A DNA stretch of 64,000 nucleotides from contig JAIGNY010001593.1 in assembly GCA_020152595.1 (NCBI GenBank), positions 592,001 to 656,000 on the forward strand, given 5' to 3'. Source of the DNA: Chiridota heheva (Eukaryota; Echinodermata; Holothuroidea; Apodida; Chiridotidae). Both the position numbers and the translations under genes were made by a program. Below are positions 1 to 11,842 of this stretch, one piece after another. The notes below the pieces were generated by a model. The model made no database searches. It was not told the origin of the DNA and saw only the letters and a list, made by a program, of their open reading frames with translations. Position 1 is the stretch's first letter; the number at the start of each line of letters is the position of its first letter.

Positions 1-643
1 ATTATCTTTCCTTAGGAGAAATGGTCCATCAATCATTCACAGTTAATGACTAACATCTGGCATATAATACACAACTACTTTTATCACCAGTTTGCTAACA
101 CATTTCTCCCACTAAGACACTTAACATTACAAAAGTGTCCTGATTACTCAGCACTTGACATTCTGTAATCTTATACACACAAATAACCTTGGGCTGCTTG
201 ACTGTTGTTTACATGGGAATGTCAGATAAACAGTCATTGTTTGGAGTGGAAACACAATACACTGAACAGGAAGTCGAGTTGGTAATTGTCATACCTGAGT
301 TTTCAGGATCAACTCAGGTGTCTGGTGCGGGTAGGCTTAAAGAGAAACTTTTTGGCATGTTCGTGTGTGTGGATGATATTTGCAAGCTCTATGGTACTTT
401 AATGAATGGCACATCTAATAGCGTCAAAAGCTTGAAATTCTTAATATTAATCTTTAAATTCTACAAAAAATTTCAGAAATTTTGGCTGATCAAAGTTTGA
501 ATCATATTCATGTATGCATTTGAATGATGTTGTAGGGCGTACAAGTCCAGAAACATTCAGAAAAGCTGTCAAAATGATAGGCTTGTTGCTGTTTGTAGGA
601 TTATGTGATTTTATGACTCTCCAACTTCTGTTTGTCCTTTTAG
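1..643 (+). other. Intron of the adenylyl cyclase gene (no exon seen)
   Basis: The preceding conserved C2 exon is expected upstream but no matching coding block is visible here. A 103-codon open frame at 189-500 has no recognisable family and is most likely chance. The stretch is read as intron. Confidence 0.5.
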
Positions 644-851
644 CTATTATCCAAACCAAAATACAGCTGTGTGGAGAAGATCAAAACAATTGGCAGTACA
701 TACATGGCGGCAGCTGGTCTGCAGCAGGCGTGTGGCCCATCCAAGCAAGTCCTGTATTTTGTCGGTGTACTCACAGAATTCGCCATGGCATTGCAAGACA
801 AGCTGGAGTTTATCAACAAGAATGCTTTCAATGACTTTAAGCTTAGAATAG
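644..851 (+). CDS. ADCY2/4/7: Adenylyl cyclase exon, C2 domain start
   Basis: The acceptor is a T-rich tract ending TTTTAG at 638-643. Translation opens [17 protein letters not shown] and runs through [20 protein letters not shown] and NDFKLRIG. The exon ends in phase 1 at the G of 851, followed by donor GTGGGT at 852. The next exon supplies GT to finish a Gly codon, as in GIN of the family. Confidence 0.92.
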
Positions 852-2758
852 GTGGGTGAAATATATAAAAAAATCATTTTGTGCCATCATATTCGTACAG
901 TGGGGGCAGCAAGGGGCGGGTAAGGTCACCTCTCAGGGAAAAGACACACAAACAAATTTCCTGGAGGCCGTTGGAAAAAATGCGTTGGTATCCCTTCACA
1001 CTTCCTTTCCACACTATTATTTACAAAATCAATTCTTCACCCCTTTACTTGACACAGGTATTAATCATGGCCCACTTGTAGCAGGGGTCATCGGAGCCAG
1101 AAAACCCCAGTTTGATATATGGGGCAACACGGTTAATGTGGCCAGCAGAATGGACACAACAGGTGTGGTTGGAGACATCCAGGCAAGTATATTTTGAAAC
1201 CCTGTAAACTCCATTATCCCTATTTCTCACATGTATCACTGATTTGGATGGTTTGCAGCTGCGTAGAATGTAAAATTGCGTGACCTTTTGGGTGAATTTT
1301 GGTTTGTTGAGACAATTTGCAGACGGTGAAAGAGTGCTTGGTTACAAAAATGAGGGAGGTGTCTTCTGCTATTGTGTGAATTATGGTAGTCAAATGATCA
1401 TTTTCAATATTTTTCTATTCATATCAAGCACTTATGTCTGTGAAAGATGAATTCAATTTTCTTGATTAATGATTATCATTGATAAAGTAGCATGTCTCAG
1501 GTAAATGGAAACCGTGAATGTCTTTTGTGAAAAAGCAAAGAGGGGCAGATTTAAGAAAAATAGAGATTGGGTACCATACAAATGATTTGACATGTATATC
1601 CAATAACACATCCATTATTATTCCTCAAGACTAGAACTATTTCATGTATTTTTAAGACTCTTTCCTCCCCCTACTATTGCCGTAATTTAGGCCCTAAGGG
1701 CAGGATTTGGTGGCACAACTAGGATTTGAGGGAATATGGGGAATTTGATATTCTAGGTCCCATAAAAACATATCAGTGTTATTATAGCTCAGGGCACCCC
1801 AAAATGTAGATATTGCCTAGAGCCCCCAAAAATTTGTATTTTACTCAGGGCTTCCATTATATTTTGTTTAGGCCCCTTTACACTTTAGATTTTGCTTAGG
1901 GTCCATTATGTTTTCCCACCCCCTTGTTGTGCCATAGGCCAGCGATTCTTCATAGGTAGCCCACGGGCTAAATCTGTCCCACCAGACAATCCAATCTGGC
2001 CCGCCAGATAATCCAATTTGGCCCGCCAGACAATCCAATCTGGCCCGCTAGACAATCCAATCTGGCCCACAAAAAATAGTAGTAGCGGAAAAAAATCTGA
2101 ATGAGATATCCCAAAATACTCGTTTATTTTGTTTTTTCTAGGCAGATCAGCGCACTATTAAACATTGCGGCTTATCAAGCAAAATGTTTTCTTTAGTTCC
2201 GCTAAAAAATGGGCAGACTCGCAGCTTGTTAAAGGAATGCTGATAAGAGAACTGCCTTCATCTGGCACACATCCTTCTCATCGCTCGTGCTCTTAACTTG
2301 TTTGTATATAATTAGGGATTGTTTTGACGGGTTTTGTTTGTCACGTGATGCTGCTTTTGCCACGCGATTGGTCCGCAGCCTGAGGCTGTTGTGAAATGAT
2401 GTCCCCTTGCAAAAAATTAATTAAGAAACCTTGCCATAGGCCTTATGTTTGGGAGAATGCTGTGCATTTTGCCCAAAATTTCTTATTCTGCAGGGACAAA
2501 ATTTTGTATCAAATTTGATTGTCCACAACCCGCCTCCCCTGTTACAAACCCACAATTCTATTTTGATTTCCACTTATTTTGTTCCAGGTGACCAAGGAGA
2601 CAGCCATGGTACTAGAAGAACTAGGCTTCCATTGTGAAAGCAGAGGCATCATCTCTGTCAAAGGAAAGGGTGACTTGGAAACGTTCTTGGTCAAAAGGTC
2701 GGGGCGTGGCCTCCAGAACAGTACACAAAGGTGCATTCTCTTGACACAAGAGGCATAA
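644..2758 (+). CDS. ADCY2/4/7: Adenylyl cyclase, ADCY2/4/7-type, C-terminal three exons (partial gene)
   Basis: Class III membrane adenylyl cyclase, which makes cAMP from ATP at the plasma membrane. Coding exons 644-851, 1058-1182 and 2588-2758 join in frame (phases 1 and 0) to 167 residues of the C2 catalytic domain, ending at TAA 2756-2758. Visible motifs are [39 protein letters not shown] and KGKGDLETF. In the family, the Lys of KIKTIG and the Asp of FDIWG select adenine, and the Asn and Arg of NVASRM plus the Lys of KGKGD contact the transition state; all are present, so the domain looks active. The wording GINHGP and [13 protein letters not shown] fits ADCY2/4/7 better than ADCY1, 3, 5, 6, 8 or 9. 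The rest of the gene (membrane cassettes and C1) lies to the left of the window. Family is sure; subtype is inferred. Confidence 0.93.
1058..1182 (+). CDS. ADCY2/4/7: Adenylyl cyclase exon, C2 core, with a GC donor
   Basis: The acceptor is GACACAG ending at 1057. The exon encodes [16 protein letters not shown] through [15 protein letters not shown]. It ends CAG at 1182 and is followed by GCAAGT instead of GT. Joining to 2588 restores the family wording DIQ-VTKET without loss of a residue, so a GC-AG intron is the simplest reading. Confidence 0.92.
1183..2587 (+). other. Adenylyl cyclase GC-AG intron
   Basis: The intron starts GCAAGT and ends TTTTGTTCCAG. It holds degenerate T-rich text with repeated words such as AGGGCCC and TTGCTTAGGG at about 1680-1920, and a short 22-bp tandem array. 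Confidence 0.8.
1982..2069. repeat. 22-bp tandem repeat, four copies, in the cyclase intron
   Basis: The unit CCAGACAATCCAATCTGGCC recurs at 1982, 2004, 2026 and 2048 with few changes. It follows GCCCACGGGCTAAATCTG, a wording like the subterminal part of some hAT-type DNA transposons. That link is weak. Confidence 0.8.
2588..2758 (+). CDS. ADCY2/4/7: Adenylyl cyclase last coding exon
   Basis: The acceptor GTTCCAG ends at 2587. The exon encodes [16 protein letters not shown], the conserved [15 protein letters not shown] segment, then a short poorly conserved tail ending LLTQEA and TAA. The tail is short, as in other members of the group. Confidence 0.9.
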   Translation: MTKETAMVLEELGFHCESRGIISVKGKGDLETFLVKRSGRGLQNSTQRCILLTQEA

Positions 2759-4490
2759 ACCTGACGCTGTGAATAGCCCAGTGCTTGAAGGAAGCAATAA
2801 TGTCGTCAAGTAAAACTATATGAAGCAAATTGGCATTTTGATTTGTGTGCGCTTATGTAGAGCAACTGACAAATATGATCGCCTGTCTCGATTCGGGATT
2901 AGTGAATTGGGTCGCTGGTATCCAATTGAGTTGGATACCCAAGGCAGGAAATAGTCTGGTAACTAGGAGAGGCGAGGAACTATCCTCCAATCAAAGCAGG
3001 ATGATTTGATCTTGTAAAAACTAATTTTAACAAAAAGATGGCTGTGATCTATTACCATCATAGTACAAGTATATTCAATTATTTATAAAAATTAATATCT
3101 GACATTGATAGTGTTTTATTTTATTGCATTATCCCATTATATTCAGAAGAATTTTTTTTAAACATTTATAATGAAATTTTGGGAAAACCTTTTGAATTCC
3201 TTCCACTTCATTTTTCCACATGGCTAACTAATATATAAAAATTGTCAGTGTTTGCAACCAAATCCAAATTCTTCAGATATTACATCAGAAAATTCCTTTT
3301 TTTTTTTTAAAGAGTAGTTATATTAAACTTTGGAGACAAAGCAATAATGAGTGGGTAGGGTGGGGTGGCATTGTTCTCAGTCAAGTACTCACGCCATGTT
3401 TGACGTATAGCGAGTGCTGTGTATTAACTTTTTAGGCAGGATTTTTTCAAAAGGGGTGCTAACACTTGAATAGGGGACACTTATCTTATTATCTTATTAT
3501 TCCTATTATCTTTTTAATTCCTCATTCTTATAAAGTTAAATGGGGTTTAACATATTCCCTGGCCTAAAAGTCCATTACCGTGAAGTTGGAAATTTTATTT
3601 TGGTCCTGCTACTTTTTAAATGTGTTGAGAACAGGCCTGCCATAAAGCTAAAATCAAATTACCTTACTTTGAAAAAATAAAGGTTTTTAAAGGTTCTGGG
3701 AATAATCAGATCAAATACGGGAGCGCTGTGAGGGGTTTAAACTGGGACTGCATCAAATTATACTCAACTGGGATTTCCAAATAGAACTGGTTCAATTGCA
3801 AAAAATGAGTCGTGGATTAAGGAATTCATTTACAAGTCCCCACCCTCCTAATGACGCCACTGCAAACCTTTATACATTTTTCCATTAATCTCTGTACAAA
3901 GAAAAGTGCTGCAATCATCTTGCTTATTACCAATGACAATTAAAATACTGTACAAAATATCCTTGTAACTTTGCCAATGTTTGTAAAATTTCAATAATAG
4001 ATTCTGTAGAAAGTTTAAAACATTTTCATTATATAAAGGGCAATTTTTCGCAGCAGTGTTGTATACTCACAAAACTATACTATGTGTGCAAGCTGTGGCA
4101 ACGGTGCAGTGTTTTATAAATTGTTTCAGTTCTCATCATACCCAAGAGTGCAATATTTATATCTACTGGTTTAGTCATCTTTTGGTGTTGATTCTTTTAA
4201 GCAAAGAATTCACATTTAGGATTTATTTGATACCTTCCATATATACCTTCATATTGTTGAGAATTTATGTTATATAATGTACTAGTAAGGTGCAATATAC
4301 TATAATTGGACAAAGTTAGTTGTCACGGTCAGAGATCGACACAATCAACCAAAAGTCAATTGTGTGCAGGGCAGGAATATCTATTTGTTTGTATACTGTA
4401 CATACAATACAAATTTTGCTGAAAACTAAGATGTCCATTCGAGCAGGTCAATATTGATTAATCAAATAAGAGTTTTGGTTGTCCCACAGG
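2759..4490. other. 3' UTR and intergenic DNA after the cyclase
   Basis: AT-rich DNA that probably begins with the cyclase 3' UTR. AATAAAG at about 3675 could be a polyadenylation signal, but no end can be fixed. T-runs occur at about 3160 and 3300. No gene is recognised. Confidence 0.5.
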
Positions 4491-4733
4491 CAGCCGGACG
4501 TATGATTTGTTGGGGCAGTTTTGTTTCAAGCAATGGGGCAGCCGGACGTATGATTTGTTGGGGTAATTTTGTTTCAAGCAACGGGGTAGCCGGACGTATG
4601 ATTTGTTGGGGCAATTTTGTTTCAAGCAATGGGGCAGCCGGACGTATGATTTGTTGGGGCAATTTTGTTTCAAGCAATGGGGCAGCCAGACATATGATTT
4701 GTTGGGGCAATTTTGTTTCAAGCAATGGGGTAA
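4491..4733. repeat. 48-bp tandem repeat, five copies
   Basis: Units start CAGCCGGACG at 4491, 4539, 4587 (TAGCCGG), 4635 and 4683, exactly 48 bp apart. The unit also holds TATGATTTGTTGGGGCA and TTTCAAGCAATGGGG. Because 48 is a multiple of 3 and the unit lacks stops in several frames, 16-residue repeats stay open on both strands. Nothing else supports coding. Confidence 0.93.
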
Positions 4734-5084
4734 GAAGGGAAAAAGTGTGATGACAATTTTGTCCAAGATTGTAGGCACTAAATGTTCTTACAACCAATGG
4801 GTGGTGAATATGCTATTTGTCCCCTTCGTATATTCTGCTACTGCCAGACTTGAAAAGGCAGCAAGGAACAGGAGTACTCGATTGGAATAAGACATTGTAC
4901 AAAAATGTTTTTCTTAGTAAATCAATTAAGTTTAAAATCAAATTAAATTATTATTAATTTATTTGTTTGCAACTAAATTATTTCAAGATGCAAAAGGTCT
5001 GAGAAATGACAAAAGCAGTCAAAACTTAGGTTCATATGCCAAAGCATCTATTTTGAATCAAGTATCACCTTTTCACACCAACAT

Positions 5085-5665
5085 TAAGGAATTATGTTCA
5101 GTGGTCAAGCAAGTTAATTGTATATGAAAGATGACATCAAAATAAACAAAATGATGAAGAGAGTATACAAAAAATGTATTCCATCAAAGAGGTATTTAGG
5201 TTTGAAGTTTGGTATCATTTGTGTAGAAAGACTGAAATTAGGCTAGTTGTGATGTCACAGCCTCAGATTCCTCAAAATCTTTATGTATTCTATCATATTT
5301 TGTCCTGCGATTTTGTGGCTTAAAAAACCATTGGATATGTCAGGAAAGTAGTAAAAAAGAATCTTGTAAAGGTAATTATAATTTACCACCTGAAGAAAAT
5401 TAGACTGGGAAAATAATTTGAATAGTTAAGTTAAATATATTTTCTTTAAAATATATTAACAATTGTTAAGAATGTGAGGATGAAAATGCCACCCTTACAT
5501 AGTAGGCTTGCTACACCAGTCATTTCTACATAGATAAGTGCTTTAAACTTGAATATCTACTAAAATAAAATAAGATATTGAAATAGTTTTTTCACCATTT
5601 TGTTTCTTTGCTTCTTTCATGTGAGATAAACTTGCAAGACCACTGAACTTTTCATCAGTGCAGAT
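5085..5665. mobile_element. Foldback/MITE element, family F, copy 1
   Basis: The arm at 5090-5270 (TCAGTGGTCAAGCAAG, ATGAAAGATGACATC, AAGTTTGGTATCATTTGTG) is matched in reverse by 5490-5665 (CACCATTTTGTTTCTTTG, AGACCACTGAAC). The same arms recur in two other elements of this window. No transposase is seen, so this is a non-autonomous inverted-repeat element. Confidence 0.8.
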
Positions 5666-5764
5666 CTCTCTTCTTCACTTAATGGATGGAACTCTTGTGC
5701 ACAGTAGGGTCAGGGATGGAAAATCTTGCAATCCATCCTACCAAAATCATTGGTTCTTTCCTTT

Positions 5765-6122
5765 ATCAGGCATGTGAGACTTCAGCTATTTAGCTATTTT
5801 CCAAGCTAATTTCACCTTATTTTCCAGGCTAATTTCATCTATTTTCTGCATTATTGACAATACTTAGCTATTTTGATGAGAAATTTGATCATTTTCAGCA
5901 TGGGAGACTTCAACTATTTTTAGCTGATTTCAGCTATTTTCTGCATAATTGACAATACTTAGCTATTTTGAAGAGAAAATTGATCAATTTCTTTCAGCAT
6001 GTGAGACCAGCTATAGCTGATTGCAACTATTTTCCAAGCTAATTTCACCTATTCATTTTCTGCATAATTGACAATATTTAGCTCTTTTAATAAGAAAATT
6101 GATTAATTTCAGCTATTTTATA
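5765..6122. repeat. Degenerate tandem repeat of about 96-120 bp, three copies
   Basis: The block ATTGACAATACTTAGCTATT recurs at about 5852, 5948 and 6067, with shared flanks (TTTCAGCATG, TTCCAAGCTAATTTCA). Spacing is uneven, so the array is old. Confidence 0.65.
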
Positions 6123-6359
6123 GATCATCATCGCCTGTATATGAAGCCAGACTTATGTATTCTGCAAGACCCCTGACAAGAGGGCGACCACGTTAATTGT
6201 GAAAAAAGGAGACCTGAATAATTGTGATTCCTGGAACAGGCATTTTTTACTTCTTCTTCCAATATTGCACAGACCGCTGCTAGCATATAATACAGTGTGC
6301 AAGTAGGGTGTAAGGATATGTAGTGCAGACTAAAAGGGAAGGCAGGACTAACACAGTTG

Positions 6360-9300
6360 CATAGACTGCATCTGCTCCTTGAAGCTTCCCAAGGAGGGAG
6401 TCTATAGACTGCATTTGCCCCTTGAAGCTTCCCAAGGAGGGAGTCTATAGACTGCATTTGCCCCTTGAAGCTTTCCAAGGAGGGAGTCTGTAGACTGCAT
6501 TTGCCCCTTGAAGCTTTCCAAGGAGGGAGTCTGTAGACTGCATCTGCCCCTTGAAGCTTTCCAAGGAGGGAGCCTATAGACTGCATCTGCCCCTTGAAGC
6601 TTTCCAAGGAGGGAGTCTGTAGACTGCATCTGCCCCTTGAAGCTTTCAAGGAGGAGTCTGTAGACTGCATCTGCCCCTTGAAGCTTCCCAAGGAGGGAGT
6701 CTATAGACTGCATTTGCCTTGAAGCTTTCCAAGGAGGGAGTCTGTAGACTGCATTTGCCCCTTGAAGCTTTCAAGGAGGGAGTCTGTAGACTGCATCTGC
6801 CCCTTGAAGCTTCCCAAGGAGGGAGTCTATAGACTGCATTTGCCCCTTGAAGCTTTCAAGGAGGGAGTCTGTAGACTGCATTTGCCTTGAAGCTTCCCAA
6901 GGAGGGAGTCTATAGACTGCATTTGCCCCTTGAAGCTTTCAAGGAGGGAGTCTGTAGACTGCATTTGCCCTTGAAGCTTCCCAAGGAGGAGTCTATAGAC
7001 TGCATTTGCCTTGAAGCTTTTCAAGGAGGAGTCTGTAGACTGCATTTGCCCTTGAAGCTTCCCAAGGAGGAGTCTATAGACTGCATTTGCCCCTTGAAGC
7101 TTTCCAAGGAGGGAGTCTGTAGACTGCATTTGCCCCTTGAAGCTTTCCAAGGAGGGAGTCTGTAGACTGCATCTGCCCCTTGAAGCTTCCCAAGGAGGGA
7201 GTCTATAGACTGCATTTGCCCCTTGAAGCTTTCCAAGGAGGGAGTCTGTAGACTGCATTTGCCCCTTGAAGCTTTCAAGGAGGGAGCCTATAGACTGCAT
7301 CTGCCCTTGAAGCTTTCAAGGAGGGAGTCTGTAGACTGCATCTGCCCCTTGAAGCTTTCAAGGAGGGAGTCTGTAGACTGCATCTGCCCCTTGAAGCTTT
7401 CAAGGAGGGAGCCTATAGACTGCATCTGCCCCTTGAAGCTTTCCGAGGGAGTCTTTAGACTGCATCTGCCCCTTGAAGCTTTCCAAGGAGGGAGCCTATA
7501 GACTGCATCTGCCCCTTGAAGCTTTCCAAGGAGGGAGTTTATAGACTGCATCTGCCCCTTGAAGCTTTCCGAGGGAGTCTTTAGACTGCATCAGCCCCTT
7601 GAAGCTTTCCAAGGAGGGAGTCTATAGACTGCATTTGCCCCTTGAAGCTTTCCAAGGAGGGAGTCTGTAGACTGCATCTGCCCCTTGAAGCTTTCCAAGG
7701 AGGGAGCCTATAGACTGCATCTGCCCCTTGAAGCTTTCCAAGGAGGGAGTCTGTAGACTGCATCTGCCCCTTGAAGCTTTCCAAGGAGGGAGTCTGTAGA
7801 CTGCATCTGCCCCTTGAAGCTTTCCAAGGAGGGAGTCTATAGACTGCATTTGCCCCTTGAAGCTTTCCAAGGAGGGAGTCTGTAGACTGCATCTGCCCCT
7901 TGAAGCTTTCCAAGGAGGGAGCCTATAGACTGCATCTGCCCCTTGAAGCTTTCCAAGGAGGGAGTCTGTAGACTGCATCTGCCCCTTGAAGCTTTCCAAG
8001 GAGGGAGCCTATAGACTGCATCTGCCCCTTGAAGCTTTCCAAGGAGGGAGTTTATAGACTGCATCTGCCCCTTGAAGCTTTCGAGGAGTCTTTAGACTGC
8101 ATCTGCCCCTTGAAGCTTTCCAAGGAGGGAGTCTATAGACTGCATTTGCCCCTTGAAGCTTTCCAAGGAGGGAGTCTGTAGACTGCATCTGCCCCTTGAA
8201 GCTTTCCAAGGAGGGAGCCTATAGACTGCATCTGCCCCTTGAAGCTTTCCGAGGGAGTCTTTAGACTGCATCTGCCCCTTGAAGCTTTCCAAGGAGGGAG
8301 TTTATAGACTGCATCTGCCCCTTGAAGCTTTCCGAGGGAGTCTTTAGACTGCATCTGCCCCTTGAAGCTTTCCAAGGAGGGAGTCTTTAGACTGCATTTG
8401 CCCCTTGAAGCTTTCCAAGGAGGGAGTCTGTAGACTGCATCTGCCCCTTGAAGCTTTCCAAGGAGGGAGTCTATAGACTGCATCTGCCCCTTGAAGCTTT
8501 CCAAGATGGGAGTCTATACACTGCATCTGCCCCTTAAAGCTTTCTAAGGAGGGAGTCTTTAGACTGCATCTGCCCCTTGAAGCTTTCCAAGATGGGAGTC
8601 TATACACTGCATCTGCCCCTTAAAGCTTTCCAAGATGGGAGTCTATAGACTGTATCTGCCCCTTGAAGCTTTCCAAGGAGGGAGCCTATAGACTACCCCT
8701 TGAAGCTTTCCAAGGAGGGAGCCTATAGACTGCATCTGCCCCTTGAAGCTTTCTAAGGAGGGAGTCTATAGACTGCATTTGCCCCTTGAAGCTTTCCAAG
8801 ATGGGAGTCTATAGACTGCATCTGCCCCTTGAAGCTTTTCAAGATGGGAGTCTATACACTGCATCTGCCCCTTGAAGCTTTCCGAGGGAGTCTTTAGACT
8901 GCATCTGCCCCTTGAAGCTTTCCGAGGGAGTCTTTAGACTGCATCTGCCCCTTGAAGCTTTCCAAGGAGGGAGTCTATACACTGCATCTGCCCCTTGAAG
9001 CTTTCCAAGATGGGAGTCTATACACTACATCTGCCCCTTGAAGCTTTCCGAGGGAGTCTTTAGACTGCATCTGCCCCTTGAAGCTTTCCGAGGGAGTCTT
9101 TAGACTGCATCTGCCCCTTGAAGCTTTCCAAGGAGGGAGTCTATAGACTGCATCTGCCCCTTGAAGCTTTCCAAGATGGGAGTCTATACACTGTATCTGC
9201 CCCTTGAAGCTTTCCAAGGAGGGAGCCTATAGACTGCATCTGCCCCTTGAAGCTTTCCAAGGAGGGAGCCTATAGACTGCATCTGCCCCTTGAAGCTTTC

Positions 9301-10555
9301 CAAGGAGGGAGTCTATAGACTGCATCTGCCCCTTGAAGCTTTCCAAGGAGGGAGTCTATAGACTGCATTTGCCCCTTGAAGCTTTCCAAGATGGGAGTCT
9401 ATACACTGCATCTGCCCCTTGAAGCTTCCCAAGCAGGGAGTCTATAGACTGCATTTGTCCCTTGAAGCTTTCCAAGATGGGAGTCTATAGACTGCATTTG
9501 CCCCTTGAAGCTTTCCGAGGGAGTCTTTAGACTGCATCTGCCCCTTGAAGCTTTCCAAGGAGGGAGTCTATAGACTGCATCTGCCCCTGGAAGCTTTCCA
9601 AAGAGGGAGTCTATAGACTGCATTTGCCCCTTGAAGCTTTCCAAGGAGGGAGTCTATAGACTGCATCTGCCCCTGGAAGCTTTCCAAGGAGGGAGTCTAT
9701 ATACTGCATCTGCCCCTTGAAGCTTTCCGAGGGAGTCTTTTAGACTGCATCTGCCCCTTGAAGCTTTCCAAGGAGGGAGTCTATAGACTGCATCTGCCCC
9801 TTGAAGCTTTCCAAGGAGGGAGCCTATAGACTGCATCTGCCCCTTGAAGCTTTCCAAGAAGGGAGTCTATAGACTGCATCTGCCCCTTGAAGCTTTCCAA
9901 GATGGGAGTCTATACACTGCATCTGCCCCTTGAAGCTTTCCAAGGAGGGAGTTGATAGACTGCATCTGCCCCTTGAAGCTTTCCAAGGAGGGAGCCTATA
10001 GACTGCATCTGCCCCTTGAAGCTTTCCAAGGAGGGAGTTTATAGACTGCATCTGCCCCTTGAAGCTTTCCAAGGAGGGAGCCTATAGACTGCATCTGCCC
10101 CTTGAAGCTTTCCAAGGAGGGAGTTTATAGACTGCATCTGCCCCTTGAAGCTTTCCAAGATGGGAGTCTATACACTGCATCTGCCCCTTGAAGCTTTCCA
10201 AGGAGGGAGCCTATAGACTGCATCTGCCCCTTGAAGCTTTCCAAGAAGGGAGTCTATAGACTGCATCTGCCCCTTGAAGCTTTCCAAGGAGGGAGTTTAT
10301 AGACTGCATCTGCCCCTTGAAGCTTTCCAAGGAGGGAGCCTATAGACTGCATCTGCCCCTTGAAGCTTTCCAAGGAGGGAGTTTATAGACTGCATCTGCC
10401 CCTTGAAGCTTTCCAAGGAGGGAGTTTATAGACTGCATCTGCCCCTTGAAGCTTTCCAAGAAGGGAGTCTATAGACTGCATCTGCCCCTTGAAGCTTTCA
10501 AAGGAGGGAGTTTATAGACTGCATCTGCCCCTTGAAGCTTTCAAAGGAGTGAGTC
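6360..10555. repeat. 43-bp satellite array, about 97 units
   Basis: The unit consists of a 12-bp palindrome AGTCTATAGACT, the spacer GCATCTGCC, an imperfect palindrome CCTTGAAGCTTTCCAAGG and the spacer AGGG. It repeats head to tail for about 4.2 kb, giving a HindIII-type AAGCTT in nearly every unit. Variants are shared among units: AGTCTGTAGACT, AGCCTATAGACT, AGTTTATAGACT, a short form with CCGAGGGAGTCTTTAGACT, and AGATGGGAGTCTATACACT mostly in the right half. The left part has more 41-42 bp units. Because 43 is not a multiple of 3, the - strand translates as peptides of 43-residue period; these are not genes. Confidence 0.98.
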
Positions 10556-11438
10556 TATCTATATATAGTATGTTGTGGTAGTGCATTTAAGAGCCAGATA
10601 CTATCCAAAAAAAAGATCGTTGATAGCTGACAGTTTTGGCAAATGGAACAAGGTACTTTTGGGAATGGACCCGTCATCACAGTGGGTTTAAGGTGTGAGT
10701 GCGTGATATCAACAAGATTATGAACAATCATCATAATCTGGCTTGAGCCCGGCGTTCACATAGAGACTGCCATTGTAGTTGTTCCAACATGTCTGTCACA
10801 ATACTGGCTGTTCTGTAGTCAGTCATGCATGACACAACGGGCATAGCGCCGCTGTGCCATTTCTAGTTTCCTGATGTCGAGTGAGGTATGTGGGTCAGAT
10901 AATTCCACTAGTGGTCGTAGGGAGGGTCTTGTAACATAGCTGTTTCTCTGGGACACTTATTCATAATGAATCTCGTTGATCATGATGTACTTATGTCCCC
11001 TCTAAAATTGTACGAACCTGGTTTTAAATAAATGACACAATTGGCAATTAAAAAAAAAAGGAGGGTTTTGTATGGCATAGGAGAACTTGGCTGCTGCGGA
11101 GGTTGTATTATACTGGGGTTATTAAAATCTTCTATTGCATGCAACCATTCTAAAAGTCTCTGGGACAGGAGTCGGTTACACACCCTAAAATAATATTTTA
11201 ACTAGTTACGACCCCGGGATTATCCCAACCACAGAGAAGATAACTAATGATAAATAATAGCAAGAATAGACTATAGCGCTTTTCATGTAAGTATGCATGC
11301 TAGAAGTGTGTTGCAATGGAAACTTTCTAAAGAGGCAGTAAAGAAAGGCACAAAAGTTTGCTACAATGCACAGAGTGAGAGGGCAACAGGTCTCATTTGT
11401 ATTTTGAGTCTTTGGTTATGACTCGATCGGGGATCGAC
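10556..11438. other. Unassigned DNA between satellite arrays
   Basis: Unique-looking AT-rich DNA with an A-run at about 11049. No gene, domain or repeat family is recognised. Confidence 0.4.
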
Positions 11439-11842
11439 TCATGACCTTCCAGCTGGAAAACAAATGAGCTAGCCTGTCAGAAAAGATTAAAGCCATGACC
11501 TTCCAGTGCAAAACAATTGAGCTAGCCTGTCAGAAATGATTGAAGCCATGACCTTCCAGCTAGAAAACAAATTAGCTAGCCTGTCAGAAATGATTGAACC
11601 CATGACCTTCCAGCTGCAAAACAAATAAGCTAGCCTGTCAGAAATGATCAAACCCATGACCTTCCAGCTGCAAAACAATTGAGCTAGCCTGTCAGAAATG
11701 ATCAAACCCATGACCTTCCAGCTGCAAAACATATAAGCTAGTTTGTCAGAAATGATCGAACCCATGACCTTCCAGTTGCAAAACAAATGAGCTAGTCTGT
11801 CACAAATGATCAAACTCATGACCTTCCAGCTGCAAAACAAAT
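11439..11842. repeat. 54-bp tandem repeat, about 7.5 units
   Basis: ATGACCTTCCAGCTGCAAAA recurs at 11441, 11495, 11548, 11602, 11656, 11710, 11764 and 11818, at 54-bp steps (one of 53). GAGCTAGCCTGTCAGAAATG is in each unit. A broken last unit resumes at about 12326, beyond an inserted element. The 18-residue repeats open on the - strand are a by-product of the 54-bp period. Confidence 0.95.

Noticed and set aside
189-500. Upstream adenylyl cyclase exon
   Set aside because: The ORF does not match the conserved sequence expected before the LLSKPK exon, and it overlaps no good splice-site pair.
1930-2450. Complete hAT transposon in the cyclase intron
   Set aside because: Only a subterminal-like wording is visible. 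No matching opposite end or 8-bp target duplication could be found.
6128-10072. Many - strand ORFs with GKLQGADAVYRLPPWKASRG-type repeats
   Set aside because: They are translations of the 43-bp satellite with exact 43-residue period and frequent frame slips. There is no start context, domain or splice support.
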